A stretch of 64,000 nt of DNA from Spirochaetales bacterium (GCA_028282545.1 JANQHT010000068.1:1-64000), one strand, 5' to 3'. Shown: positions 34,603-43,726, numbered from the stretch's first letter. Notes: a model not told the origin generated them from the letters alone. Numbers and translations: made by a program.

Positions 34603-36321
34603 ATGAATCGAGAGAAGAACACCCTACGACGAATTGGGTTGACGACGGTGGTTACGTTTCTCTTGGCTACCTTACCGGTCGCAACGGTGAGTCCGAAAGA
34701 GGATGAGATTATCGAAGGAGTGACGTCGGTCCTCAAATCGCGAATCGAGGTCAACCTTCGGGTTCTTTTCGAACGAACGCTCGCGAATAACCAGCTGCTC
34801 GAGAAATACGCACCAAACATCGCGTTCGCTGCAAAGTCGGAGGACCTGTTGTGGCTCTTGTCGGAACCGGATCTGTTCGAAACCGTGATCGCCGCCGACC
34901 TTGTGCACATCCAGAACGAGGCGTTCGAGTGGTTTCTGGAGTCGCTTTTCAGAGAAATACTCGTCATCAACGCCGTTAACGTGGACAATGTGAAGGATCC
35001 ACCCTGGTTCACGGAAACGTTGTGGCTTCTCTTTGAGGATCTCCACGCTGAGTTCTCCGATAACGCCACCGATCCTACGTGGAACTTTAATGACAGTGAC
35101 ATCGAGTCGTTCGTCGATTCCGTTTTCGACCTCGTGGAGGGGGGAAGGCTCTCGAACTCTGCGGACAATCTCTCGGCTCCGGTGTCGTCGGGTCTGTACA
35201 CGCTCTTGATTCTGGGATCAGTTACGAGCGAGACGTTCGGGAGCGGCGAATCGTCGTTCCCAATGGCAATTGATGCAATGGTCGAGACTCATAGGAGCTC
35301 ACCGATTGATGCGATAGAGCATCTGACCGATTTCTACGAGCACGTTTTTGACCCGATAGTGCAATCGGTCGGCCCGTTTCGCGAGGATTTGGCGCTGGTG
35401 CGGTCAATTGTGGAACCAACCGGCGACGCTACCCATAAGGCCGGCGAGGGTACCGGCGCGAACCGGCAGGCGATTCTCGACCGGATCGATTCGGTCGACG
35501 GCTATCTCGACAAGATCGAGAAGCGAGTCACCAATCGATTGGACGACATTTCGTCTCTGGTCGCAGATACCGAGAAGCTGCTACGTGCTTTTGATCTGGA
35601 CCGCCTCGGGGAAACAGTTGAGACGATCAGCACCCACCAACCGATAGAATCAGACGACCTGATTAACCTCGCCTACGTCTCGGTCTCATTGATCGAACTC
35701 GTGGAGTACGTCGGATCTGAAAATCTCGACGACCGTGATTTTCGCGCACTCGACGACGCTACACGGGTGATTCTTGTTGCCGTCCAAATCGTCGAAATCG
35801 CAAAGGCACATGACGCGACAACCGCGGAAGAGGTCGCGGGAATCATCGAAAGCTATCTCCTGCCCCCGGTGAGCTACGAAAGCAAACGCCGTTCCGGGGT
35901 TCATGCGTTCGTGAGCGCCTACGCCGGCGTGGCGCTTACGCCGTTGGCTTTTCGCGACTACACGGCCGACACCTCGGATGACTGGTTTATGCCCTCTGTC
36001 CCGCTCGGTATCGAACTGTCCGTCGCGGGTACGCGCTACTACAAGAGAAACGAAACACGCGCTCGCAGATCGTTGTGGCCGATATCGTTCTTTGTCAGTC
36101 CTGTCGACTTCCTGGGACCGCTCGTCGCCCAGGTTCAGGACAATGACCGCGATTGGAGGTTTGAGGATGTTCTGCTGCCTAGTGCACACCTGACGGTCGC
36201 CGTTCCCGACCTCCCGTTGTCGGTGGGCGTGGCGTGGCGAGGGATTTTGGGCGGCGATGACGTGACCCACCATCTCGGAGTGGTGGCGTCCGTCGACGTG
36301 CCGCTGCTCCAACTCTTTTAA
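34603..36321 (+). CDS. Large exported protein of unknown function
   Basis: 572 aa. ATG 34603 follows AGGAG. A signal peptide is present (IGLTTVVTFLLATLPVATVS). The long middle part is helical and acidic, with a coiled-coil-like stretch at about 285-345 (ILDRIDSVDGYLDKIEKRV). From about residue 425 the sequence becomes strand-rich (HAFVSAYAGVALTPLAFRDY, PLGIELSVAG, LSVGVAWRGILGG, VDVPLLQLF) and ends in Phe, as outer-membrane beta-barrel proteins do. I do not recognise a family. Codon use is less GC-rich than in flanking genes. It begins a three-gene set with the DUF1353 and hydrolase genes. Confidence 0.75.
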   Translation: MNREKNTLRRIGLTTVVTFLLATLPVATVSPKEDEIIEGVTSVLKSRIEVNLRVLFERTLANNQLLEKYAPNIAFAAKSEDLLWLLSEPDLFETVIAADLVHIQNEAFEWFLESLFREILVINAVNVDNVKDPPWFTETLWLLFEDLHAEFSDNATDPTWNFNDSDIESFVDSVFDLVEGGRLSNSADNLSAPVSSGLYTLLILGSVTSETFGSGESSFPMAIDAMVETHRSSPIDAIEHLTDFYEHVFDPIVQSVGPFREDLALVRSIVEPTGDATHKAGEGTGANRQAILDRIDSVDGYLDKIEKRVTNRLDDISSLVADTEKLLRAFDLDRLGETVETISTHQPIESDDLINLAYVSVSLIELVEYVGSENLDDRDFRALDDATRVILVAVQIVEIAKAHDATTAEEVAGIIESYLLPPVSYESKRRSGVHAFVSAYAGVALTPLAFRDYTADTSDDWFMPSVPLGIELSVAGTRYYKRNETRARRSLWPISFFVSPVDFLGPLVAQVQDNDRDWRFEDVLLPSAHLTVAVPDLPLSVGVAWRGILGGDDVTHHLGVVASVDVPLLQLF

Positions 36322-36334
36322 GGAGGCGAAAGCA

Positions 36335-36823
36335 ATGGGAAGCCAAGTTCAGTACGCGTGCTATACGGAGGTTGCGTCCACGGCAAAGTATCGCCTCCAC
36401 TGCGACTATCGCTACCGGACAGCGATCAAACACGAGAAAAGCGTTGGTTCACAATTCATCGATCTCGGCGCTGATGGTGTACTCGACATCAAGGCGGGGT
36501 TCCATTGGGACGGGCCGAGCGGTCCGCTTCCCGACTGGCAGCAGTACATGCGCGCGTCTCTTGTGCACGACGCGTTGTACGAGCTGTTTCGTATGGGAAT
36601 ACTCCCCGATGACGACGAGTATCTGGACGCCGCCGACAAGCATTTTCGCGATATCTTGAAGGAGGACGGCGTTGAAGGTGGTGTGGCAGACCTCTTCTAT
36701 CGAACAATCAAATCCAAGCCTGTACGCCGCTACGCCCTCACGCGCGCCCCAATGAACCTGGAAACGGTCTACTACGCGGGCAACCCCGCGAAGTTCAATA
36801 AAATCGGTTGCGAATGCCCCTAA
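36335..36823 (+). CDS. DUF1353 protein
   Basis: 162 aa with an AAGGAGG site before ATG 36335. The DUF1353 signature is clear: a strand with VLDIKAGFHWDGPSGPLPDW, then YMRASLVHDALYELFRMGIL. DUF1353 proteins are frequent in phages and mobile regions and are of unknown activity; their conserved Asp/His pattern suggests an enzymatic or metal-binding site. The gene starts 13 bp after the exported 572-aa gene and ends 29 bp before the hydrolase gene, so the three are probably one transcript. Confidence 0.85.
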   Translation: MGSQVQYACYTEVASTAKYRLHCDYRYRTAIKHEKSVGSQFIDLGADGVLDIKAGFHWDGPSGPLPDWQQYMRASLVHDALYELFRMGILPDDDEYLDAADKHFRDILKEDGVEGGVADLFYRTIKSKPVRRYALTRAPMNLETVYYAGNPAKFNKIGCECP

Positions 36824-36852
36824 CGGGAGTTGCCCAACCAAAGGGAGGTAGT

Positions 36853-37602
36853 ATGGGAAAGCAGGTGCGGATCGTCGCCTTGCACGGCATCGGAAACCAC
36901 GAGACGGGGTTCTACGAGGCGAAGCTCAAACGCATACAGGCGGCGCTCGATAGTGCGTCGGTTCACGTCACGGAGGCGTCGGGTGTGCTCTACGCACACC
37001 ACGCGGCGACAAACGCGAACGCGTACTGGGACGATATCGACCACGAAGATATCGCACTCAAAGAGATACGGAGGTTCCTGCTGGACAACGGCAGCGACGC
37101 CACGGTGTACGGGACAAAACCGCACAAGGCGAACAGCAACTATAGGAAGATCCACGACCAGGTAAAAGGTCACCTGACGGACCAACTGGGGCAGATGGTA
37201 GACGGCGAACGGCTCGTCGTGTGGGCCTCCTCATTTGGTGGGCACCTCTTCTCCGATCTTCTCTGGGACGAGCAGAAGAAGAAAACCGCTTTGGATAGCG
37301 ACCTCCGCGAACGGCTCGCTCTCCTTGTGACGACCGGATGCAACATTCCGCTCTTTGTCGCTGGACTCCAAGAACGAGAGCTCTTCGAACGGCCGAACGA
37401 CACCTTCTCCTGGCTGAACATCTTCGACCGGGACGACATCCTCGGGTGGCCGCTTCGTCCGTTGGGCGGTGCGTACGCCGCCGATTGGATATCCGACGCG
37501 GTTATCAACGCCGGATTACCGGTGATAAGCCATCGGAACTATTGGACGCGAAGAAGGGTCGTGGAGAGGATCAAAGATACGATCGTTGCGGCCGTTTCGT
37601 AG
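36853..37602 (+). CDS. Alpha/beta hydrolase-like protein
   Basis: 249 aa from ATG 36853, after AAAGGGAGGT. It begins with the hydrolase pattern IVALHGIGNHETGFY, has a nucleophile-elbow-like WASSFGGHLFSDLL, and ends with HRNYWTRRRVVERIKDTI. The elbow reads A-S-S-F-G-G rather than G-x-S-x-G, acceptable for lipase-like relatives. There is no signal peptide. A section around residues 155-195 (VTTGCNIPLFVAG...F.W.NIFD) is echoed in the remnant at 50541-50664, so the cell has carried at least two copies. Substrate unknown. Confidence 0.75.
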   Translation: MGKQVRIVALHGIGNHETGFYEAKLKRIQAALDSASVHVTEASGVLYAHHAATNANAYWDDIDHEDIALKEIRRFLLDNGSDATVYGTKPHKANSNYRKIHDQVKGHLTDQLGQMVDGERLVVWASSFGGHLFSDLLWDEQKKKTALDSDLRERLALLVTTGCNIPLFVAGLQERELFERPNDTFSWLNIFDRDDILGWPLRPLGGAYAADWISDAVINAGLPVISHRNYWTRRRVVERIKDTIVAAVS

Positions 37603-37627
37603 AGCCCTACGAAACAGGACCAGCCGA

Positions 37628-37930
37628 TCACGCCGGCACGGACCCTGCCAACGCCAACGCCAACGCGCCCGTCAGGAGGAAGAAGATCCACACGAACATC
37701 TTACGTAGCGCCTCCGAGATGCCCGACGTCAGCGCGATCGCTATTTCCACCACCCCGTAGCCGATGAAGCTGACGCCCGCCAAGAGTGCCATTGGGCTCC
37801 ACGCGCCGGTGGACGGGGGTCGCAACCCTTCAATCCACAGCGCGACGGTGAGAAGGACAAAGTTGACCGTAATCAGGTGAAAAAGAGCGTGAAAGACCTT
37901 CTTCGGAACGGCGGGACAATCGGACTCCAA
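37628..37930 (-). CDS. Small membrane protein
   Basis: 100 aa with three probable membrane helices (FHLITVNFVLLTVALWI, MALLAGVSFIGYGVVEIAIAL, MFVWIFFLLTGALALALAG). The start is uncertain: TTG 37930 has no ribosome site and no better start is evident downstream. It is convergent with the hydrolase gene. Not recognised as a known family. It could be a shortened remnant of a longer membrane protein. Confidence 0.5.
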   Translation of the reverse strand: MESDCPAVPKKVFHALFHLITVNFVLLTVALWIEGLRPPSTGAWSPMALLAGVSFIGYGVVEIAIALTSGISEALRKMFVWIFFLLTGALALALAGSVPA

Positions 37931-38020
37931 CGGGGGGATGTTTAAATACGAAAAGTAAGTTTAAAGATGAAGCCTACAAGATAACAGAATCCTTGTCGTT
38001 TGCGACGAAAGGCGGATTTA

Positions 38021-39082
38021 CTACCATTCGAGCGAGTAGATCGATGAATCGTAGTGGAACCGGCCGTACACGGAGAATCCTGCCACATTCCGAAACCCGG
38101 TGAAGTACGAGTCGTTGAAACTGATTCCTACTGCAAGGACGCGATTGGGTCGAAACTCGGCCGATGTTCCAACACGGGGTTCAGCCCATTCGTTGGCGGC
38201 GAATTGAAGGTGTGCATCAAAACGCTCGCTGACGAATCGGAAGTGCACCTCTTTGAAGTATGAAACGAGATCAAGTACGGGGGTGATCTCCAATCGCGCG
38301 TCTTCGTCTCCTATGGTGGCCGTGGCCCCGCCGGCAACGTAATCCTCCGCGGTATGCGCATACTGGAGCAGCAGATCCAGCGCGTAGTCGTACTCTTCTA
38401 CCATGCGAAACAACAAAAGATTCGAACTGTAGAGGTCCGAGCGGCTGATCAACGAAAAAACGCGGGCGCGATCGAAATCGGCATGGACCATGTCGAGTCG
38501 AAGTCCGGAATCAAGAACGTCCGCCGCGATCGTGACCGGCGCCAGCACGGCGAGGTATCCCATGGCGTAGATAGCAGCGGTAGATCCCTCTTCCAAAGGC
38601 GCGTCTACCTCTTGGAACGGAATCTCGTTGACAACCCCGTAATGAAAACGGCCGATCTCGGTGTTAAGGCGAATCGCGGAGACAAGGCTGGTTCGCGCAT
38701 ATCCGCGCACGTACTCTCCGAACTCCTCTGCAAACAGCAGGCCGTTCGCGTAACTGTAGAGAGACAACCACTCGATAGGCGTGAGTTGGTAGAAGAAATT
38801 GTAGTCGAATAGCCGGGTCGTAATCGGGTCTCCGTCAGTGATCTCCGGCCCAAGTCGGTACGAGTCGAGGGGCGACGCGAAGAGATATACGTCCAGTGCG
38901 TTCTCCACATCGGTGTAGCGGTCGGTAAACGCCCGAAAGGAATTGGTCGTGTCAATGTAGGCGTCGAATACCGCGTCCACATCGTCTATCGAGGCGACAT
39001 CATGAGCGTGCAAATCGGACGGAATCCACAGCGCCCCAGCGCAACAGAGCGCGATCGAGAGCCGACGCAGTTCATGATTCAT
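38021..39082 (-). CDS. Exported protein, probable outer-membrane beta-barrel
   Basis: 353 aa from ATG 39082. A signal peptide (RLSIALCCAGALWIPSDLHA) is followed by a helical acidic segment. From about residue 90 many alternating strands with aromatic residues follow (LFDYNFFYQLTPIEWLSLYS, IGRFHYGVVNEIPF, VHFRFVSERFDAHLQFAANE, VAGFSVYGRFHYDSSIYSLEW). A terminal aromatic residue (Trp) is typical of outer-membrane barrels. No family recognised. The region before the start is AT-rich but lacks an obvious ribosome site. Confidence 0.7.
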   Translation of the reverse strand: MNHELRRLSIALCCAGALWIPSDLHAHDVASIDDVDAVFDAYIDTTNSFRAFTDRYTDVENALDVYLFASPLDSYRLGPEITDGDPITTRLFDYNFFYQLTPIEWLSLYSYANGLLFAEEFGEYVRGYARTSLVSAIRLNTEIGRFHYGVVNEIPFQEVDAPLEEGSTAAIYAMGYLAVLAPVTIAADVLDSGLRLDMVHADFDRARVFSLISRSDLYSSNLLLFRMVEEYDYALDLLLQYAHTAEDYVAGGATATIGDEDARLEITPVLDLVSYFKEVHFRFVSERFDAHLQFAANEWAEPRVGTSAEFRPNRVLAVGISFNDSYFTGFRNVAGFSVYGRFHYDSSIYSLEW

Positions 39083-39111
39083 AAACTAGAATGATAGGTT
39101 GTTATGTTTTT

Positions 39112-39422
39112 GTGTCAAGCCACGGTTTCTACTGGGCGGACCGCGCCGAAGCCGCGAAATCCGTAAGACGAGACCATGCATCGTTGTTTCTCCTGACGAA
39201 CTAAACGCGAATATGGGCACATTCATAGTTGCACCAATGACAACCGGTGGGTACGCCTACCCATTCAGAATAGCGTGCAGCTTCCACGGCAAATCCGGCT
39301 ACATTGTTTTGGATCAACTTCGGACGGTGGACCGCAACCGTTTGGCAAAGAAGCTCGGCACGATGGATGCGTCTTCTTTGGCAGAATCGCTCGAAGTGCT
39401 GTAGGCGATGTTTGCGCCGTAG
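39112..39422 (+). pseudogene. Broken MazF/PemK-type toxin gene
   Basis: The core EIRKTRPCIVVSPDELN, then FIVAPMTT and SGYIVLDQLRTVDR is a clear MazF ribonuclease. The gene is damaged at both ends. The expected N-terminus GFYWAD is found from GTG 39112 but in another frame, so a frameshift lies around 39142-39155. Near the C-terminus a TAG at 39402 interrupts SLEVL, after which the same frame continues A-M-F-A-P to a second stop at 39420, the usual MazF ending. No mazE is upstream. Confidence 0.8.
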
Positions 39423-39616
39423 CTGCTTGCTTGGTTCCAGTTGAGCCATTTTCAAAGACCGGGAAATACGACGCCCTGTCAACGGCGGACGAAGATCACA
39501 CAAGGGGGCTGGGGCCGACGGCATCCGTATTAGGTGCCGATAGGAGGATGCTGATTGGGTCTCGATTGCAGCCGGTGACCGTCAGTTACTAACATATGGC
39601 AAAACGGCAGTCGACG

Positions 39617-39639
39617 ATGGTACTGATTCGTAGTACCAT
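39617..39639 (+). promoter_or_regulatory. Operator of the hicAB pair
   Basis: ATGGTACT (39617-39624) and AGTACCAT (39632-39639) form a perfect 8-bp inverted repeat with a 7-bp spacer, ending 6 bp before the HicA start. HicB-type antitoxins bind such sites to repress their own operon. Confidence 0.65.
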
Positions 39640-39645
39640 TTTCGT

Positions 39646-39900
39646 GTGAACCGAAAACACGAGCAAACACTCGGATTGATCTTCCAGAATCCGCCTCAGG
39701 CAAACATCAATTGGGCCGACATCGAGAAATTGCTCGTTGCGCTGGGGGCCACAATCACCGAAGGCCGAGGTTCACGGGTCCGCATCAAACTCGGTGAGGT
39801 TCGTGCAGTGTTCTACCGACCGCATCCTCGAAAGGAAACGGACAAAGGCGCGGTGAGATCGATGCGCAGGTTCTTGGAGAGCGCGAGGGTAACACCATGA
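39646..39900 (+). CDS. hicA: HicA-type toxin
   Basis: 84 aa from GTG 39646. It has the HicA double-stranded-RNA-binding-like fold: ADIEKLLVALGATITEGRGS, VRIKLGEVRAVFYRPHPRKE, and the C-terminal AVRSMRRFLES. The catalytic histidine lies in RPHP. HicA is a translation-independent mRNA interferase that halts growth when its antitoxin is lost. The stop overlaps the antitoxin start by 4 nt (ATGA), the normal order for hicAB. An 8-bp inverted repeat just upstream is a probable autoregulatory site. Confidence 0.9.
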   Translation: MNRKHEQTLGLIFQNPPQANINWADIEKLLVALGATITEGRGSRVRIKLGEVRAVFYRPHPRKETDKGAVRSMRRFLESARVTP

Positions 39901-40232
39901 TGACGTACAAGAGTTATGTTGGCGATGTCGAGTACGATGACGAAATGAAGCTGTTCCACGGGGAGGTGGTGAATACCCGAGACGTTATCACGTTCCAGGG
40001 ATCGTCCGTGGAAGAGCTGGAACAGGCGTTTCGCGACTCAGTTGAAGATTACATTGCTTGGTGCGAAGAGGAAGGTGTATCGTCCGAGAAGCCGTATTCG
40101 GGACGATTCAACCTTCGCCTCTCGCCGGAGCTGCACCGAGAGGTCGCGATCGCAGCGAAGCGGCAGAACAGATCGATAAACGCGTTTGTTGAAAAGGCGA
40201 TCGAGAATGAACTACGGACCGTGAAGAGATAA
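39897..40232 (+). CDS. hicB: HicB-type antitoxin
   Basis: 111 aa. The N-terminal HicB fold (YVGDVEYDDEMKLFHGEVVN, ITFQGSSVEELEQAFRDSVE) neutralises the toxin. The C-terminal 45 residues (FNLRLSPELHREVAIAAKRQ and SINAFVEKAIENEL) are a ribbon-helix-helix DNA-binding domain, so this antitoxin can repress its own operon. The frame overlaps the toxin by 4 nt. It appears intact, in contrast to the broken mazF 240 bp upstream. Confidence 0.92.
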   Translation: MMTYKSYVGDVEYDDEMKLFHGEVVNTRDVITFQGSSVEELEQAFRDSVEDYIAWCEEEGVSSEKPYSGRFNLRLSPELHREVAIAAKRQNRSINAFVEKAIENELRTVKR

Positions 40233-40444
40233 AGACCGTAGACCGCACCACATCTCAATCGGATCACGGGTGAGATCCTCGGAAACTCACGTTCTCGATA
40301 TTCGAAAAGCCGTCTAAATATGCCCGCTTGATTCAGCGCCTATGGACTCCCTGAGCAAGATGCACACGGACAATGGCGGCGGCCCCCTCGGGAGCGCCCA
40401 GGGAAACGACGCGACCGGCGGCGTACAGTCTTAGGTCGTAACAG

Positions 40445-40490
40445 AAAAAGCTGAATCGGTGTCCGCGGGAGTACAACGCGGACGGACCGT
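40445..40490 (-). terminator. Possible terminator of the cyclase/ABC operon
   Basis: On the minus strand, GTCCGCG (40477-40483) pairs with CGCGGAC (40461-40467), with flanking ACCG/CGGT able to extend the stem. Five T residues occur at 40449-40445. The T-run is about 11 nt from the stem, so termination would be imperfect. Confidence 0.4.
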
Positions 40491-40501
40491 TTCCTTGTTG
40501 G

Positions 40502-41368
40502 TTATCCTTTGATCGACCCGCCGGTCAATCCACTGACAAGATATCGCTGGCCGAATCCTGCGAACAATACAATGGGAATGTTCATCAGTACCGCCACCGC
40601 TCCAAGCTGGCCGTATAGAATTCCCTCGTCGGTACGCACTTGGGACGCAAGGACCGGTAAGGTCGGTGCCTCGAACATTGTCAAAGCGAGGGGAAGCGTG
40701 AGTTCGTTCCACGACAGGATAAACGCGAAGATCGCCGTTGCGACCAATCCGGGCGCCGCCAGCGGAAGGATGACTCGAACAAACGCGCCCATCACCCCGC
40801 ATCCGTCAATCAGCGCTGCATCCTCTAAGTTCTTGGGAAGGTCCTGAAAAAACCCCTCGAGCATCCAGGTCGTCATTGGGATGTTCAACGCAGTAAACGG
40901 AAGGATCAATCCAAGGAGGGTATCGTGCCACCCTACCACGTTGTACAGCATAAATAGCGGAACCACGAGGGCGATCGGTGGTACCATTCGAGTACCGAGA
41001 ATGATGAAGTTAATCGCCGTCGTTCCCCGTGGACGGAGGCGGCTCAAGGCGTACGCGCTGAGTGCCGACGCCGTTATTGCTCCCCCAACGCTCGCGGCCG
41101 TAACGACCATGGTGTTGTATAACAGTTTTACGAACGGGAAGGTGCGAAACTGGTACGCAAAGCGACCGGTGCCCCTACCCAATATGCTCAGGTAATTTTG
41201 AAATGTCGGAGTAAAGATGAACTTCGGTGGCCATGCCACAATATCTGCAGGCGATTTGAGGCTTGTCATCAGTATCCATACGAACGGAAGCGTCGAGGTA
41301 AGGAGAAGTATAAATATCGTGACGGACGGAACGAGGCCGAGCCGTCTCTTTCTGGGAATGTAGTTCAC
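40502..41368 (-). CDS. CUT1-type ABC transporter permease (MalG-like)
   Basis: 288 aa from GTG 41368, overlapping the upstream permease stop by 4 nt. Six membrane helices are apparent. The EAA coupling loop is the family standard EDAALIDGCGVMGAFVRVILPLAAPGL. The N-terminal VPSVTIFILLLTSTLPFVWIL and the C-terminal LVSGLTGGSIKG ending are typical of MalG/UgpE-like subunits. It is the last gene of the minus-strand operon, followed by a possible terminator. Substrate is unknown; the operon context (cyclase-family enzyme) suggests something other than a plain sugar. Confidence 0.92.
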   Translation of the reverse strand: MNYIPRKRRLGLVPSVTIFILLLTSTLPFVWILMTSLKSPADIVAWPPKFIFTPTFQNYLSILGRGTGRFAYQFRTFPFVKLLYNTMVVTAASVGGAITASALSAYALSRLRPRGTTAINFIILGTRMVPPIALVVPLFMLYNVVGWHDTLLGLILPFTALNIPMTTWMLEGFFQDLPKNLEDAALIDGCGVMGAFVRVILPLAAPGLVATAIFAFILSWNELTLPLALTMFEAPTLPVLASQVRTDEGILYGQLGAVAVLMNIPIVLFAGFGQRYLVSGLTGGSIKG

Positions 41369-42264
41369 AATGGCTCCCGTGAGGTCAATCGGATGTACAA
41401 GACACTGAGGACAACAGTCAAGATTACGAGGAGCCACGATAAGGCCGATGCCATTCCCATGTCGTAGAAGAAGAACCCCTGTCGGTAGATTTCGATTCCT
41501 ATGACGTTGGTGCGGTCCAGCGGGCCACCTCCCGTAAGCACCCATGGAATCGGGAAGTTTCTCAACGCAAACATAGTACGAAAGATAAGAGACACGAGAA
41601 TGACCGGCCGGAGCAGGGGAACGGTTACCCGTATGAACGTCTGCCAGGGGCTTGCCCCGTCGACCTGAGCGGCGTCGAGTAGTTCCTCCGGTATCGCCTG
41701 GAGTCCCGCCAGAATCATCAGTATCACAAACGGAGTCGACCGCCACACGTCGACGGCAACTATGGCTGCAAAGGCCCAATCGGCACCCAGCCACACTTGC
41801 GGGTCGATGCCCAGCAATCCCACCAAATAGTTGAGAACGCCCCGATCGGCATGCAAGATCATGCGCCAGCTCAAAGCGACGACAGCAGGAGATGCCATCA
41901 TGGGAAGCAGGATGGCCAGTCGGATGATGTTTCGCCATTTGAACTGTTGATTGAGTATCATGGCGATTCCGACTCCCAGAACCATCTCGAAAGCGACGGA
42001 GAAGAAAACAAACCGGAGGGTAATCATCAATGAGCGAAGCACTTGCTCGCGCCGCAGCAGCACAAGATAGTTTCTGATGCCTACAAATAGTCGGCGGGGC
42101 TCCATGAGCGGCCAGTCGAAGAGCGAAATTACCAGGCTGTACATCAATGGTGCCAACAGCGCGATAAACAGGATGATCATAGACGGTAGAATCATTGAGT
42201 ACGCGTACCGTTCTCGTGACACCTCAAGCCAGTGAACAAATCCGTTTGAGCCCTGAAATCTCAT
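41365..42264 (-). CDS. CUT1-type ABC transporter permease (MalF-like)
   Basis: 299 aa from ATG 42264. It starts with a short cytoplasmic segment and the helix YAYSMILPSMIILFIALLAP, has six helices overall and the coupling loop EELLDAAQVDGASPWQTFIR. It lacks the large periplasmic P2 loop of E. coli MalF, as most CUT1 permeases do. The gap of about 100 bp to the binding-protein gene upstream contains a strong hairpin. No ATPase gene is in this operon. Confidence 0.92.
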   Translation of the reverse strand: MRFQGSNGFVHWLEVSRERYAYSMILPSMIILFIALLAPLMYSLVISLFDWPLMEPRRLFVGIRNYLVLLRREQVLRSLMITLRFVFFSVAFEMVLGVGIAMILNQQFKWRNIIRLAILLPMMASPAVVALSWRMILHADRGVLNYLVGLLGIDPQVWLGADWAFAAIVAVDVWRSTPFVILMILAGLQAIPEELLDAAQVDGASPWQTFIRVTVPLLRPVILVSLIFRTMFALRNFPIPWVLTGGGPLDRTNVIGIEIYRQGFFFYDMGMASALSWLLVILTVVLSVLYIRLTSREPL

Positions 42265-42310
42265 GTAGTTCCCACCACCATCGGACTTCGGTGTCGATCG
42301 CGTAGACCGT

Positions 42311-42341
42311 GCTCCAATCCCCATGCGGCGGGGATTGGAGC
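42311..42341 (-). terminator. Hairpin between binding-protein and permease genes
   Basis: GCTCCAATCCCC (42311-42322) and GGGGATTGGAGC (42330-42341) are perfect complements with a 7-nt loop. Without a U-run it probably stabilises the binding-protein mRNA and lowers permease expression, as known for maltose- and histidine-type operons. Confidence 0.6.
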
Positions 42342-42368
42342 AATAATCATCGGCCGATATTCTACCAA

Positions 42369-43664
42369 CTATCTTCTTGACAATACGGCATTTACATCGC
42401 GCTCGGCTATTTCAAGTGCTTCTTCGACGGTGATTTCGCCGAGCAATGCTCGTTCGATTTGTGCTGCCAAGGCATCCACGATTCTGTCCCAGTCTTTGTG
42501 CAACGGTCGCGCCCGGGATGACGCCAGTACCGACTTGATGTTCGATGCGACCGGAACCGCTTCTACAAATGCCGGATCGTCATACACGGCCAACACGCTT
42601 GGAGTATTCGAATGATTGACGGCCAACCGAAGTTGCTCGTCGTATGATCCGATGAAGTTCAGAAACTTGGCGGCGGCTTCCTGATTCCTGGAGTATCGAT
42701 TGATTCCCAGAGACCAGGTCGGTGCCGTTGGGACACCGGTCTGCAATCCGGTGCCTTCCCCGTACGGGAAATGGGGTAACAGGGCGAAGTTGCCGTAGTG
42801 AGGGAAATCAGGATCGTTGACCACGGTATATCTCGGGGCATACTCAATATTCATAAATGCCAACCCGGTTTGCAGCGCCTCAACGGCTTCTGCGATCGAA
42901 TAGGTGATAGCCCCGGGGGGAGTATATTGAAAGAGTTCAACGAAGGTTTTGGTGGCCCGAATACCGTTTGGGGTATTGAATGCGGCCCGAGTGCCATCCT
43001 CGTTGAGCAACTCGGTATTGTAGCTGTACAGGATACCGCTGTACTTGTCGAGCATATAGGGTCTCGGTGTGTACTGCGAGGCGTACGCGTACACGCCGGC
43101 TTCCGGGTCGTTGACCGTTCTTGCCACGCGCAGGAAATCTTCCCACGTGCGCACGTCCGACGGTTGGATTCCGTGTTGATCCCAGATGTCGCGGCGGTAG
43201 ATCACGATGTCAGTACCGACTCGCACGGGGATCATATACGTTGAACCGTCGCGCTTGAAGTCTCGCATCAGGGACGGCATCAATCCGTTTATGACTTCTT
43301 GATCGATCAAGCCGTCCAGGGGCGTAAGATACGAGTACATCTGTTCGTACCACTCGTCGTTGACCGCGATTATGTCGGGTGTCGAACGGCCTCCGCTCAA
43401 CGCTAGAAACTGTCGATCACGAACATCCTGGTAGGGGAAGAACAGCGTTTCAACCTCGATCCCCGTCTCTTCCTCGAACTTCCTCGCGGCCGCGGCGAGC
43501 GTGTTTCCCGACCCACCTGAGGACACCATCATGATCAGACGCTGTTCCTCGACCGGCACAGTTGATGCCCCTTCCGGTTGCCCCGAGGCGTACGCAGTGG
43601 TCGCGCAGAGCACAACGCCCAATATGATCATCAGTACCCAAAGACCTGAAGTCTTGTTTTTCAT
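42369..43664 (-). CDS. CUT1-type ABC transporter substrate-binding protein
   Basis: 431 aa with an AAGGAGG site before ATG 43664. The signal peptide (LWVLMIILGVVLCATTAYA, then SGQPEGAS) has no lipobox cysteine at the expected site. The mature part matches family-1 binding proteins: LAAAARKFEEETGIEVETLF at the start, PDIIAVNDEWYEQMYSYLTPLD, and NQEAAAKFLNFIGS near residue 325. It would deliver its ligand to the two permeases downstream. Its position directly after the double cyclase gene suggests it imports that enzyme's substrate or product precursor. Confidence 0.92.
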   Translation of the reverse strand: MKNKTSGLWVLMIILGVVLCATTAYASGQPEGASTVPVEEQRLIMMVSSGGSGNTLAAAARKFEEETGIEVETLFFPYQDVRDRQFLALSGGRSTPDIIAVNDEWYEQMYSYLTPLDGLIDQEVINGLMPSLMRDFKRDGSTYMIPVRVGTDIVIYRRDIWDQHGIQPSDVRTWEDFLRVARTVNDPEAGVYAYASQYTPRPYMLDKYSGILYSYNTELLNEDGTRAAFNTPNGIRATKTFVELFQYTPPGAITYSIAEAVEALQTGLAFMNIEYAPRYTVVNDPDFPHYGNFALLPHFPYGEGTGLQTGVPTAPTWSLGINRYSRNQEAAAKFLNFIGSYDEQLRLAVNHSNTPSVLAVYDDPAFVEAVPVASNIKSVLASSRARPLHKDWDRIVDALAAQIERALLGEITVEEALEIAERDVNAVLSRR

Positions 43665-43726
43665 TTTCCCCGCCTCCTTCTCAACGGTTTCTCATGACGC
43701 GTCCATAACGCGTGTATTTCACACCA

